This document shows positions 34,702 to 43,510 of a stretch of 64,000 bases of DNA, piece after piece (position 1 is the stretch's first letter; every line of letters begins with the position of its first letter). The DNA comes from Luteipulveratus halotolerans (GTDB lineage Bacteria; Actinomycetota; Actinomycetes; Actinomycetales; Dermatophilaceae). The translations under genes and the position numbers were made by a program. The notes below the pieces were generated by a model, which did no database searches, was not told the DNA's origin, and saw only the letters and a list, made by a program, of their open reading frames with translations. The stretch spans positions 3,410,001 to 3,474,000 of the forward strand of contig NZ_LAIR01000002.1 of the NCBI RefSeq assembly GCF_001247745.1, read 5' to 3'.

Positions 34702-37608
34702 TCAGATCAGGGCGTCGCGGCGGGCGATGGCAGCGGCCTCGGTACGGGTGGCAGCGCCGACCTTGGCCAGGATGTTGGAGACGTGCACCGACGCGGTCTT
34801 GGCACTGATGAACAGCGCCGCCGCGATCTCGCCGTTGGTGCGACCCTCGGCGACCAGGGTCAGCACCTCACGCTCGCGTGGCGTGAGCGTGACCTCGGAC
34901 GACGACTCGGCCTCGGACGTACGCCGCCCGCGCGCCGCCGCAGCGAGCAGCCCTCTCGCACCGAGGGACTCGGCGGTCGTACGCACCTGGTCGAGCAGGT
35001 CGCGTGCCTCGGGTCGGCGGCCGGCCGACGCCAGCAGCTCGGCCAGCCGCAACCGCGACCGGGCGGCCTCGAACGGCAGCTCGGCCTCGTCGAACACCTC
35101 GGTCGCACACTCCCAGTCGGAGACGAGCTGGTCCGGTACGCGGCCACGCCCGCCCCAGTCGAACCGCCCCTGCTCGGCGCGTGCCCGGTTGACCCAGGCG
35201 CGTGACTCGAGGCCGAGCGCGTCCTCGGTACGCCGTTTGGCGACGACGTCCTCGACCGCCGCGGCCAATGAGGCGACCCGCTCGGCGTAGGCGGAGGCCT
35301 TGGCGCGCCCCTGCACGACAGCGCTCGCGATGTGCCCGATCGCCAGCGCTGACAACCGGATTCGCGCATCGAACGACGGCATCGACCAGACGCGGGTGAA
35401 GGTCTCGACCACGTCGTCGTACGTCTTGAGCATCGCGTCGAGGTCGCCGCGGCCACCCTGGGCGTCGACGGCGACGGACGAGCTGTGCACGGTGAGGAAC
35501 ATGTCGCGTGACCACAAGGCGCGCATCTGAGGAAGGGCGTCGAGTGCGTCGTCCTTGCCGCGGACGAGATCGCGCTGCATGCGGACCGACGTCACGACCG
35601 ACTCCATCAGCGGCGGCAGGGTCACACCCTTCTGCGGTGCGAGCAGCTCGTCGGCGGCGTCCCACTCACCGATCATCAGCGCGTACAGCGCACCGAAGAC
35701 CCGCGTCTCGATGCCGAACGGGTCGGTGAGGTGGCCGGTGTCGCGCGACCGCTCGTACCCCTCGCGGTGCGTCTCGTACGCGTCGCGGAAGCGGTCCATG
35801 CGGGCCTGCACGCGGGCGAGCTGGTGCAGCGCTCGCAGCTCGGCCGAGACGTGGCCGGCCGCGCGAGCCCGGTCGACCACGTCGCGCAGGGCACGCTCGG
35901 CCCCGGCAGGGTCACCGGCGAAGTCGTCGAGCCGCGCGATGGAGGTCATGGCGTCGGTGACGAGGACGGGCAGGTCGAGGTCTCTGGCCAGCGACGCCGC
36001 CTCGGTGGCGGCCAGCAGCGACGCCTCGAACTCGTTGTCGGCGATCAGGGCTCGCGCGAGCACGGCGTAGAGGTCGGCGAGCACGGGTGTGGGCTGCCCG
36101 TCGCCGAGCCAGGAGATGGCCTCACGCAGCAGGTCGACACCGACGTCCGACTCGTCGGAGAGGAGCCGCGCGCGCATCATGGCGGCGATGAGCGAGGCGC
36201 GTTCGGTGGTGTCGTCGCCGGTGTACATGGAGTACTCGCCGTTGAGCAGGTCGGCCGCACGGTAGGGGTTGCCGGCCGCGCTCAACGCCCCAGCCGCCTT
36301 GAGTGCCAACGAGACTCGAGTCTGCGGCGGGTCGACGTCCTTGTGCTCGGACAGCAGGGACAACGCGTCTTCGTAGTGGCGGGCCGCGTCGGCAGGACCG
36401 GCCGCGCACATCGCCTCGTCGCCGGCGCGGATCGACGCCCGGAGCGCCAGCTCGACGTTGCCCGCGGCCCGCGCGTGGCGCGCCAGAGCAGCCGACGCGC
36501 TCGCCCCGGTCTGCTCGCGCAGGGCGTCGGCGAAGTCCCAGTGCAGCTGGACCCGCTCGCCCGGCAGCAGGTCGTCGTAGACGGCCTCACCCAGCAAGGC
36601 GTGCCGGAACGCGTATCCGCCGGTGGCCGTGACCTCGAAGACGTGGCTGTCGACGACGCTGCGCAGCGCGCGGTCGAGCTCTCGACCGGGCAGGTCGACG
36701 ACCCGGGCGAGCAGCCCGTGGTCGACGGCGCGACCCGCGACGGAGGCGGCGCGTACGACGGTGCGGGCGTCGTCGTCGAGGGCGTCGATGCGCACCAGCA
36801 GCAGGTCGGCCAGCTCGTCGGGCAGCCCGGACCGGCCGAGCTCGCTCGCGGCCAGCAGCTCTTCGGCGAAGAACGGGTTGCCGCCGGCGCGCTCGACGAT
36901 CGTGGCGGCGTCGGCGCTGGTGGCGTCCGGGCGCAGCAGATGCAGCAGGTCATGGACCTCGGCGTCGGTCAACGGGTCGAGCAGCACCCGGTGGACGCCG
37001 GCCAGGCGCGACCACTCGGCGAGCTTGGCCCGCAACGGGTGTCGGCGGTTGAGGTCGTCGCTGCGGTAGGAGACGACCAGCGACACCGGCCCGCTGAACC
37101 GGCGCGTGAACAAGAACGTCAGCAGCTCACGCGTGGAACGGTCGGCCCAGTGGGCGTCCTCGATGACCGCGACGACCGGCTGGGTCTCGGCGAGCTCTTC
37201 GAGGACCATGTGCACCGAGTCGAAGAAGGAGGCGGTGTCGTGCTGCAGGCCTGCGGGCACGTCGCGGCGGTAGAACTCCGGCAGCAGCGACCCGAGCAGC
37301 GGCCGGTCGGCGACGATGCGCTGGGCGAGCGCGTGGTCGTCCTGCGCGAGCCGAGCGAACATCTCCGACAACGGCAGGTAGGGCGCGCTGCTGTCGCCGA
37401 GGTCGAGGCAGTGGCCGAGCAGCACGCGCGCGCCCGCCTGCCGGGCCCGGTTGGTGAGCTCGGTGAGCAGCCGCGTCTTGCCGACGCCGGCGTCACCTCC
37501 CAGCAGCGTGAGTGAGGGGGTGCCGGACTCCACTGCCCGGGCGGTCAGGTCGGCCAGCTCGTCGGTGCGTCCGACGAGTGGGCGATCGGGCTCAGGCAGG
37601 GGCGGCAC
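34702..37608 (-). CDS. Large LuxR-family ATPase regulator (LAL/MalT-like)
   Basis: 968 residues from GTG at 37608. An N-terminal AAA/NACHT-like ATPase has Walker A GGDAGVGKT near residues 38-46 and Walker B-like VVAVIEDAHWADRS near 150. A long TPR-like helical middle follows. The C-terminal LTPREREVLTLVAEGRTNGE is the LuxR/GerE DNA-binding domain, about residues 905-960. LAL regulators bind ATP and a ligand and often control secondary metabolism or sugar uptake. No target cluster is adjacent. The frame is open to 37743, but the family start LVGRTDEL fits the GTG. Confidence 0.88.
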   Translation of the reverse strand: MPPLPEPDRPLVGRTDELADLTARAVESGTPSLTLLGGDAGVGKTRLLTELTNRARQAGARVLLGHCLDLGDSSAPYLPLSEMFARLAQDDHALAQRIVADRPLLGSLLPEFYRRDVPAGLQHDTASFFDSVHMVLEELAETQPVVAVIEDAHWADRSTRELLTFLFTRRFSGPVSLVVSYRSDDLNRRHPLRAKLAEWSRLAGVHRVLLDPLTDAEVHDLLHLLRPDATSADAATIVERAGGNPFFAEELLAASELGRSGLPDELADLLLVRIDALDDDARTVVRAASVAGRAVDHGLLARVVDLPGRELDRALRSVVDSHVFEVTATGGYAFRHALLGEAVYDDLLPGERVQLHWDFADALREQTGASASAALARHARAAGNVELALRASIRAGDEAMCAAGPADAARHYEDALSLLSEHKDVDPPQTRVSLALKAAGALSAAGNPYRAADLLNGEYSMYTGDDTTERASLIAAMMRARLLSDESDVGVDLLREAISWLGDGQPTPVLADLYAVLARALIADNEFEASLLAATEAASLARDLDLPVLVTDAMTSIARLDDFAGDPAGAERALRDVVDRARAAGHVSAELRALHQLARVQARMDRFRDAYETHREGYERSRDTGHLTDPFGIETRVFGALYALMIGEWDAADELLAPQKGVTLPPLMESVVTSVRMQRDLVRGKDDALDALPQMRALWSRDMFLTVHSSSVAVDAQGGRGDLDAMLKTYDDVVETFTRVWSMPSFDARIRLSALAIGHIASAVVQGRAKASAYAERVASLAAAVEDVVAKRRTEDALGLESRAWVNRARAEQGRFDWGGRGRVPDQLVSDWECATEVFDEAELPFEAARSRLRLAELLASAGRRPEARDLLDQVRTTAESLGARGLLAAAARGRRTSEAESSSEVTLTPREREVLTLVAEGRTNGEIAAALFISAKTASVHVSNILAKVGAATRTEAAAIARRDALI

Positions 37609-37663
37609 CCCCTCATTCTGACGCGCTCCCCCGACAGGTGCGTCAGTGATTTCCGCTCGTGAC

Positions 37664-37849
37664 TCAGTGAGCGGCGACACGGCGCACGCCCGGTCGCGAC
37701 GACGAGTCGTGGTTCCACACGCTCGCGAGGCGGCGACCGGCACGGCGCAGGCCGAGCTCCCAGCCGCGGGCGACGGCGTAGTCGTGGGCGATCTTGCTCT
37801 GGCGGTAGGCGACCTCGGCCTGGATGACCTGGACCTGCGATCCGTTCAT
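37664..37849 (-). CDS. Small basic protein of unknown function
   Basis: 61 residues from ATG at 37849, with AGGAG 12 nt upstream. GSQVQVIQAEVAYRQSKIAH is likely helical; the C-terminal half is rich in Arg (GLRRAGRRL, SRPGVRR). No signal peptide or membrane segment is seen and no family is recognised. It lies just upstream of the large LuxR regulator on the same strand, 55 nt away, so it may be co-transcribed. Its own upstream region has a cluster of CTGAGGT words. Confidence 0.55.
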   Translation of the reverse strand: MNGSQVQVIQAEVAYRQSKIAHDYAVARGWELGLRRAGRRLASVWNHDSSSRPGVRRVAAH

Positions 37850-37902
37850 GATCTCTGCTCCTGCTGGTGATGGTCGTGCTGCTGACATCACCCACAGTCG
37901 GC

Positions 37903-38000
37903 CTCTGAGGTAGCCCGGCACCTGAGGCAGATGGCGCATCTTGAGGTGCACTCAGTGCCTTAGACGCCTCAGGTACGCCGGTCGCTCGCCCCTGAGGTAC
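37903..38000. promoter_or_regulatory. Cluster of CTGAGGT-type words upstream of the small gene
   Basis: CTGAGGTA (37905), CCTGAGGC (37921), TTGAGGTG (37941), CCTCAGGTAC (37968) and CCTGAGGTAC (37991) occur within 98 nt, in both orientations. Such clustering is unexpected by chance and could be an operator array, perhaps for the adjacent LuxR-type protein. This is inference only. Confidence 0.35.
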
Positions 38001-38026
38001 CCCACCTTCGCCGGTCGAGCCGAAAC

Positions 38027-38150
38027 CGCTGGTTGAGCCGGGCCGGAGCGCAAGCGGAGGCCCGTGTCGAGACCTCCGTAGCCGCGAGGGAGGGTCGCCC
38101 CGGCTGGCACCTCGGTTTCGACACGGTCTCGCCTAGCGGCTCAACCAGCG
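38027..38150. repeat. REP-like element, copy 2
   Basis: CGCTGGTTGAGCCGGGCC...CCCGTGTCGAGACC is followed by the inverted half GGTTTCGACACGGTCTCGCC...GGCTCAACCAGCG. From 38151 to 38262 shorter pieces (GCTGGTCGAGTAGGCGAG, CGTATCGAGACC) continue. The whole 37850-38269 gap thus holds the word cluster and these repeats but no gene. Confidence 0.65.
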
Positions 38151-38269
38151 GGGCGGGCTCGACCAGAGCCCCACTTCGCCGGTCGAGCAGGCGAGCCCCC
38201 TTCGCTGGTCGAGTAGGCGAGCCCCCAGGGCGAGCCGTATCGAGACCACCGCAGCCGCGAGGCAGACGC

Positions 38270-40522
38270 TCAGCTCAGGATCACCAGCTCCTGCGTGGCG
38301 CGGGTCATCGCGACGTAGCGGTCGACCGCGCCCTCGATGCCCTCACCCCACCTGTCGGGCGCGACGAGTACCACCAGGTCGAACTCCAACCCCTTGGCGA
38401 GCTCAGGCGTGAGGACCCGGACGCGGTCGGCGTACGCCGCGTCGCTCACCTCCGCGGTGGCACCGGACTCGGCGATCACGCAAGCCACGCCCTCGCCCTC
38501 GGCGTGCTCGGTGAACCACGCGTCGAGAACGGCACGCAGCTCGGACGCCGACGCACGTCGGACGGGGAGGCCGCTGCTGCGTACGGACGTGGGCACGTTG
38601 GCGTCGGGCAGGGCGGCGCGGATGACCGGCTCGGCCTCGGTCATGACCTCCTGGGGCGTGCGGTAGTTGATGCTCAGCGACGTCATCGTCACGCGGTCGA
38701 GGCCGACCCGGGCGAGACGCTCCTGCCACGACTCGGTGAACCCGTGACGCGCCTGCGCACGGTCGCCCACGACGGTGATGCTGTGCGACGGGCTGCGCTG
38801 CAGGAGCATCTGCCACTCGGCGTCGGTGAGCTCCTGCGCCTCGTCGACCACGACGTGCGCGAACGGACCTGCCAGAGCATCGGGTTGCCTTGCTGGCACG
38901 GCGGATTCGTCGTCGAGGGCGCCTTGTAGATCGGCGGCTCGCAGCATCGACATCAGGTGCATCTCGGAGTCGTCGTCCTCGATGAGGTGCTCCACGACCG
39001 CTTCACGCTCCTTGCGCTGGGCGGCGATCGCGGCGTCGCGCTGACGTCGACGCCTGCTCGCCTCGGGGTCGCCGAGTCGGTGTCGGGCCGCGTCGAGGAA
39101 CGGCAGGTCCGCGACCGTCCAGGCCGACGGGTCGTCCCGCTGCAAAGCGCGAATCTCGTTGCTGCTCAACGACGGAGCGCACATCTTGAGATAGGCCGGG
39201 ACCGTCCACAGATCACCCACGAGGTCGGCCGCCTCGATGACCGGCCAGGCCTCGTGGAACGTCGCGCGCAGCCCACGATGGCCGTCGAACCACTCGCGCA
39301 GCTGCTCCTCGGTGACCTCTCCGCCGCCGCTGTCGCCGTACTCGTCCTCGATGTCCTGGTCGAGGTCGAACGTGTCGACGAGCATCGAGACGACGTCGTC
39401 CCACACCTCGTCGCGTGCTTCGTTGTGAGGTACGCCGTGGGCCGACCTGAACGCGACCGCCCACTCGCGCGCCGTCAGCACCGCGTCACCCCAGGGCGTG
39501 TCGACCCGCGTCGAGGTCGTGGGCGGCTCCTCGTAGAACGCCACGGCTTTCTCGACGGCCCCGACGAGCTCGGCCGAGGCCTTGAGTCGCGCAACCTCGG
39601 GGTTGCTCTCCTCGACCGCCGCCGCGCCCTCGGGCACGAGATCGCGCACCGTGCAGGTGCGTACGCCGTCCTCGCCGAGGCTGGGCAGCACGTCCGCGAC
39701 GTAGGCGAGGTAGGGCTCGTGCGGGCCGACGAACAGCACACCGCCGCGGTGGCCGCTCAGGCGCGGGTCGGCGTACAGGAGGTACGCCGACCGGTGCAGT
39801 GCGACGACCGTCTTGCCGGTGCCGGGCCCGCCGTCGACGACGAGGGCGCCCTGCGAGCCGGCGCGGATGATCGCGTCCTGGTCGGCCTGGATGGTGCCGA
39901 GCACGTCGCGCATCCGCGCCGACCGGTGCGTGCCGAGGCTGGCGATGAACGCCGACTGGTCGTCCAGCGCCGCGCTGCTCGCCATGCCCTCGGCGGTGAA
40001 CACCTCGTCCCAGTAGTCGTTGATGCGCCCGCGGTTCCAGCGGTAGCGGCGGCGGCTCAGCAGCCCCATCGGGTCGCCGTGCGTGGCGCCGAAGAACGGC
40101 TCTGCCGCCGGCGAGCGCCAGTCGACCAGCAGCCTCGTGCCGTCGGCGTCGGCGTCGGTGAGCCCGAGCCGGCCGACGTAGGTGGTCTCGCCGTTGGCCG
40201 CGACCATCCGGCCGAGGCACAGGTCGAGCCCGAACCGGCGCAGTGTCTTCAGACGCGCGGTGAGCCGGTGCACCTCCTGGTCGCGGTCGAGCGCCTGCTG
40301 CCCACCGCCCGCAGCACGTCGGCGGGTTTCCTCGAGACGCTGCTCCAGGTCGGCGATCGAGTCGGCCAGGCTCTCGGCGATCGCCCCGAACTGGCGCTCG
40401 TCCTGCTCGATCAGCTCCGTCGCGGCCTTCGCCGCCAGACGGTCCGGCAGGTCGAACGCACTCGCGGCCGGTCGTCGTACATCGGTGTTGTCGTCGGCGA
40501 TCCGTGCATCGGCTGCACCCAT
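38270..40522 (-). CDS. helR: HelD/HelR-type RNA polymerase-associated helicase
   Basis: 750 residues. After an N-terminal coiled-coil-like region (ESLADSIADLEQRLEETRRR) come UvrD/Rep-type motifs: Walker A GGPGTGKTVVALHRSAYLL near residues 230-248, DEAQELTD near 558-565, SLSINYRTPQEV, AKGLEFDLVVLV and YVAMTRATQEL. This layout is that of HelD-like proteins, which remove stalled RNA polymerase from DNA. In actinobacteria the HelR branch displaces rifamycin from polymerase and is induced by it. The rifamycin-associated-element-like palindrome upstream favours HelR here. GGGGGAG precedes the ATG. Confidence 0.85.
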   Translation of the reverse strand: MGAADARIADDNTDVRRPAASAFDLPDRLAAKAATELIEQDERQFGAIAESLADSIADLEQRLEETRRRAAGGGQQALDRDQEVHRLTARLKTLRRFGLDLCLGRMVAANGETTYVGRLGLTDADADGTRLLVDWRSPAAEPFFGATHGDPMGLLSRRRYRWNRGRINDYWDEVFTAEGMASSAALDDQSAFIASLGTHRSARMRDVLGTIQADQDAIIRAGSQGALVVDGGPGTGKTVVALHRSAYLLYADPRLSGHRGGVLFVGPHEPYLAYVADVLPSLGEDGVRTCTVRDLVPEGAAAVEESNPEVARLKASAELVGAVEKAVAFYEEPPTTSTRVDTPWGDAVLTAREWAVAFRSAHGVPHNEARDEVWDDVVSMLVDTFDLDQDIEDEYGDSGGGEVTEEQLREWFDGHRGLRATFHEAWPVIEAADLVGDLWTVPAYLKMCAPSLSSNEIRALQRDDPSAWTVADLPFLDAARHRLGDPEASRRRRQRDAAIAAQRKEREAVVEHLIEDDDSEMHLMSMLRAADLQGALDDESAVPARQPDALAGPFAHVVVDEAQELTDAEWQMLLQRSPSHSITVVGDRAQARHGFTESWQERLARVGLDRVTMTSLSINYRTPQEVMTEAEPVIRAALPDANVPTSVRSSGLPVRRASASELRAVLDAWFTEHAEGEGVACVIAESGATAEVSDAAYADRVRVLTPELAKGLEFDLVVLVAPDRWGEGIEGAVDRYVAMTRATQELVILS

Positions 40523-40576
40523 GTGTCACTCCCCCACAGGCCCGAGTTTCGGGCTCGGCGCACGAGTGTGAGGGAT

Positions 40577-40605
40577 ACAGGGGGCCTTGCCGCAAGACCC
40601 CCTGT
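40577..40605 (-). promoter_or_regulatory. Rifamycin-associated element (RAE)-like palindrome
   Basis: ACAGGGGGCCTTGC and GCAAGACCCCCTGT pair over 14 bp with one mismatch around a single C. The GGGGNCTTGC-N-GCAAG-CCCC form matches the RAE known upstream of rifamycin-inducible genes in actinomycetes. It lies 55 nt before the helicase ATG. A small stem (GCCCG/CGGGC at 40540-40554) sits between it and the ribosome binding site. Confidence 0.7.
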
Positions 40606-40623
40606 GCGCTATACGTTAGTAGT

Positions 40624-40647
40624 GGCAGGAGGTCTCGACCTCCTGCC
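40624..40647. terminator. Perfect hairpin, probable terminator
   Basis: GGCAGGAGGTC and GACCTCCTGCC pair perfectly over 11 bp with a 2-nt loop, followed by TTT on the plus strand. It may end glmS transcripts before the helR promoter, although 250 nt of repeats lie between. Confidence 0.55.
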
Positions 40648-40711
40648 TTTCGCATGCCCGGGCCCACCGCCGGTCGAGTAGGCGAGCCAGTTCGCTGGTT
40701 GAGCCGGCCCA

Positions 40712-40846
40712 TCGCTGGTTGAGCCGGGCCGGAGCGCTAGCGAAGGCCCGTGTCGAAACCACGTGAGCCGCGGAGAGATCCTCCCTCGCTGTCACCTTGG
40801 TTTCGACACGGTCTCGCCCTGTGGGGCTCGACCGGCTCAACCAGCG
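40712..40846. repeat. REP-like element, copy 3
   Basis: CGCTGGTTGAGCCGGGCC...CCCGTGTCGAAACC, a 35-nt middle with CCTCGCTGTCACC, then GGTTTCGACACGGTCTCGCC...CCGGCTCAACCAGCG. An extra CGCTGGTTGAGCC precedes it at 40692. The gap between helR and glmS contains this, the hairpin and the RAE-like site, with no gene. Confidence 0.7.
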
Positions 40847-40898
40847 AATCGGGCTCAACCAGCGGGCCCACCCCGTCCGACTCGACCGGCGAGGTCGG

Positions 40899-42719
40899 CT
40901 ACTCCACCGTGACCGACTTGGCGAGGTTGCGCGGACGGTCGATGTCGTGACCGAGGGCGAGCGCCGCGTGATAGGCCAACAGCTGCAACGGGATCGTCAG
41001 CAGGATCGGGTCGAGCTCGTCCTCGTTCTTGGGTACGACGATGCGCTCGGCCGCGAGGTCACCCAGGTCGACGTCCTCGTGAGTGACGACCAGCAGTTGT
41101 CCCTTGCGCGCGGCCACCTCGTGCGCGGCACCGATGTTGCGCTGCAGCAGGTCGTCGCGCGGCACGATCGCCACGGTCGGCAGGTCTTCGCTGATGAGCG
41201 CGAGCGGCCCGTGCTTGAGCTCGCTGGTCTGGTACGCCTCGGCGTGCCTGTACGAGATCTCCTTGAACTTCTGGGCGCCCTCGCGTGCGACCGGGAACCC
41301 GCGCACGCGCCCGATGAAGAACAGGCTGTCCGCCTGGGCGACCTTCTTCGCCACGTCGGCGATGGCGTCCTCCTGGTCGAGGACGGCGGCGATCTGATCG
41401 GGAATCGCCTTGAGACCGTTCATGATTCGCTGCCCGTCGGCGTACGACAGGTCTCGCACCCGGCCGAGCGCGACGGCGAGCATCGCGAACCCGACCGCCA
41501 TGTGCGTGAGTGCCTTCGTCGACGCGACGGCGACCTCGGGGCCGGCGTGCAGGTAGACGCCGCCGTCGCACTCACGGGCGATGGACGAGCCGACGACGTT
41601 GACGAGGCCGACGACGCGGCCGCCCTTGCGCTGGATCTCGCGCACGGCGAAGAGCGTGTCCGCGGTCTCGCCCGACTGGCTGACGGCGACGTAGAGCGTG
41701 TCCGGCTCGATGATCGGGTTGCGGTAACGAAACTCGCTCGCGGCCTCTGCGTCGGCCGGGATGCGGGCGAGGTCCTCGATCATCGAGGCGCCCATCTGTC
41801 CGACGTAGTACGCCGAACCGCACCCCAGGATCTTGACCCGCTTGAACGCGCGCAGCCCGCGCGGCTCCAGCTGGAGGCCGTCGAGGCGGGCGGTCGCGAA
41901 CCGGTCGTCGATCCGGCCGGTGAGCATCCGGCGTACGGTCTCGGGCTGCTCGTGCATCTCCTTGTGCATGAAGTGCTGGTGGCCGCCGATCTCGAGCTCT
42001 TCGGCCGAGAGCTCAAGCGTCTCAGGCGTTTTCGCGACCGCCGCTGCGTCGGCGGTGAACGTGTGAAAGCCGGTCGCGGTCACCGTCGCGAGCTCGCCGT
42101 CGTCGAGGTGGACGACCTGGCTGGTGTGGCGTACGAGCGCGGCGACGTCGCTGGCGACGAACATCTCGTGGTCGCCGAGGCCGAGCACGAGCGGCGACCC
42201 GTTGCGGGCGACGACCACGCGGTCGGGGTCGTCGGCGCTGACGACGGCGATGGCGTACGTGCCGGTCACGCTGCGTAGCGCGTCGATCACCTTGTCCTCC
42301 AACGTCTTTGCGTCGGAGCGGGCAATCAGGTGAGGCAGCACCTCGGTGTCGGTCTCGGACGTGAGGGCGACACCATCGGCGGTCAGTCGCTCCCGAAGGG
42401 TGGCGGCGTTGTCGAGGATTCCGTTGTGCACGACCATGATTCGGCCGTCCTCGCTGGCGTGCGGGTGGGCATTGGCCTCGGTCGCGGGGCCGTGCGTCGC
42501 CCAACGGGTGTGGCCGATGCCGACTGTGCCCGTGAGCCGCTTGGGCAGCGCGGCCTCCAGGTCACGCACCCGTCCGACGGCGCGTACGACGCGCGGCTTG
42601 CCCGACGTCAGCACCGCGATGCCGGCGGAGTCGTACCCCCTGTACTCCAGCTGCGACAGCCCTTCGACCAGCAGGGGCGCGGCGTGCTGCCCGCCGATGT
42701 AACCCACGATCCCGCACAT
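40899..42719 (-). CDS. glmS: Glutamine--fructose-6-phosphate aminotransferase
   Basis: 606 residues, the normal length. The N-terminal glutamine amidotransferase begins MCGIVGYIGG with nucleophile Cys2 exposed after Met removal; YRGYDSAGI and TRWATHGPATEANAHPH bind glutamine. Two SIS sugar-isomerase domains follow (ILGCGSAYYVGQMGASMIED, SQSGETADTLFAVRE). The C-terminus ends LAKSVTVE, the conserved tail that closes the active site. It makes glucosamine-6-phosphate for peptidoglycan. AAGGAGAACG precedes the ATG. No glmS ribozyme was recognised upstream. Confidence 0.97.
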   Translation of the reverse strand: MCGIVGYIGGQHAAPLLVEGLSQLEYRGYDSAGIAVLTSGKPRVVRAVGRVRDLEAALPKRLTGTVGIGHTRWATHGPATEANAHPHASEDGRIMVVHNGILDNAATLRERLTADGVALTSETDTEVLPHLIARSDAKTLEDKVIDALRSVTGTYAIAVVSADDPDRVVVARNGSPLVLGLGDHEMFVASDVAALVRHTSQVVHLDDGELATVTATGFHTFTADAAAVAKTPETLELSAEELEIGGHQHFMHKEMHEQPETVRRMLTGRIDDRFATARLDGLQLEPRGLRAFKRVKILGCGSAYYVGQMGASMIEDLARIPADAEAASEFRYRNPIIEPDTLYVAVSQSGETADTLFAVREIQRKGGRVVGLVNVVGSSIARECDGGVYLHAGPEVAVASTKALTHMAVGFAMLAVALGRVRDLSYADGQRIMNGLKAIPDQIAAVLDQEDAIADVAKKVAQADSLFFIGRVRGFPVAREGAQKFKEISYRHAEAYQTSELKHGPLALISEDLPTVAIVPRDDLLQRNIGAAHEVAARKGQLLVVTHEDVDLGDLAAERIVVPKNEDELDPILLTIPLQLLAYHAALALGHDIDRPRNLAKSVTVE

Positions 42720-42758
42720 GCTCGTTCTCCTTCGTTGCGTGCGGCCACCCCACCCCGC

Positions 42759-42816
42759 CGAGTGCGCATGTCGTGCGGGTTGGGACGTCGCTCAACCGGC
42801 ACGACATGCGCACTCG
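42759..42816. terminator. Long inverted repeat between 42828 gene and glmS
   Basis: Perfect 18-bp arms CGAGTGCGCATGTCGTGC and complement enclose 22 nt that contain a further GGTTG/CAACC pair. It starts 11 nt after the stop of the gene at 42828 read on the minus strand, so it should terminate it before glmS. Confidence 0.75.
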
Positions 42817-42827
42817 CCCAGGCAGGG

Positions 42828-43109
42828 TCAGCCGTAGACGATCCGGCGCAGCTGGCGCTCGCTCAGCTGCGGTGCGGCCACCCGCCGGTGACGCGGCTCG
42901 TCGGAGAGCGCCGCGAAGATCTCCGCGTTGCGTGCGCCGTAGGTCTGCATCTCGGCGTGCCGGCGACGGACGAACTCCTCGGTCGTCTCGCCGTGGAACG
43001 CGAGCACGTCGTCGATCACGCGGGCCGCCTCGGACGCGGTCAGGCCGGTCGAGGCGGCCACCCGTTCGACGAGCTCACGATCGGCCACGCGGAGAACTCT
43101 GCGCCCCAT
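42828..43109 (-). CDS. Small HU-like or unknown helical protein
   Basis: 93 residues from the ATG at 43109. The N-terminal half, ADRELVERVAASTGLTASEA followed by ARVIDDVLAFHGE, resembles the first helices of HU/IHF-type DNA-binding proteins or related actinobacterial domains, but the beta arms are missing. The C-terminal half is charged (FVRRRHAEMQTYGARNAEIF). No firm family assignment. It is flanked by a terminator on each side, so it is a monocistronic unit. Confidence 0.6.
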   Translation of the reverse strand: MGRRVLRVADRELVERVAASTGLTASEAARVIDDVLAFHGETTEEFVRRRHAEMQTYGARNAEIFAALSDEPRHRRVAAPQLSERQLRRIVYG

Positions 43110-43127
43110 GACTCGCGAGATGCAAGA

Positions 43128-43149
43128 ATCTGCCCGCAATCGGGCAGAT
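43128..43149 (-). terminator. Terminator of the SRPBCC-ArsR operon
   Basis: ATCTGCCCG and CGGGCAGAT pair perfectly over 9 bp with a CAAT loop, 7 nt after the arsR-type stop on the minus strand, followed by TCTTG. Confidence 0.7.
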
Positions 43150-43156
43150 GCGCTCG

Positions 43157-43510
43157 CTACGACTCCTCGGCGGCACGCTTGAGGGCGTCGAGTCGGCGGT
43201 CCCAGACCGCGGCAGCGTCCTTCATCCAGCGCGCGGTCGCCTCCAGCGGAGCGGGACGCAGGACGTAGAGCACCTCACGCCCCTGCCTGGCCGACGCGAC
43301 GAGTCCGGCGTCCGCGAGCACGCCGAGATGCTTGGCGATCGCCTGGCGCGACACGTCGACCTCCGCGGCGAGCGTGGTGGCGGTGGCCTGACCGCTACGG
43401 GCCATGACGTCGATGATCTCCCGTCGCCGCGGGTCGGCGAGCGCGTCGAGCACGGCCGTCACGGTGTTGGGCGCGTAGCCGTCGGAGCGCCCGCGGCGAG
43501 CCTCAGGCAC
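43157..43510 (-). CDS. ArsR-family winged-helix regulator
   Basis: 117 residues from GTG at 43510. DALADPRRREIIDVMARSGQ and TTLAAEVDVSRQAIAKHLGV are the helix-turn-helix, and LVASARQGREVLYVL the wing. No metal-binding CxC motif, so it belongs to the non-metal group usually paired with SRPBCC/AHSA1 genes. It overlaps that gene by 8 nt and probably represses the operon through the twin TGCAAC palindromes upstream. Confidence 0.9.
   Translation of the reverse strand: MPEARRGRSDGYAPNTVTAVLDALADPRRREIIDVMARSGQATATTLAAEVDVSRQAIAKHLGVLADAGLVASARQGREVLYVLRPAPLEATARWMKDAAAVWDRRLDALKRAAEES

Noticed and set aside
35731..37515. A 594-residue plus-strand frame
   Set aside because: Antisense to the LuxR-type ATPase regulator; composition and lack of motifs show it is a shadow.
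40797..42278. A 493-residue plus-strand frame
   Set aside because: Antisense to glmS, which is intact and unmistakable.
42720..42830. glmS ribozyme or riboswitch
   Set aside because: The glmS leader is about 40 nt after a terminator-type inverted repeat and shows no ribozyme core.
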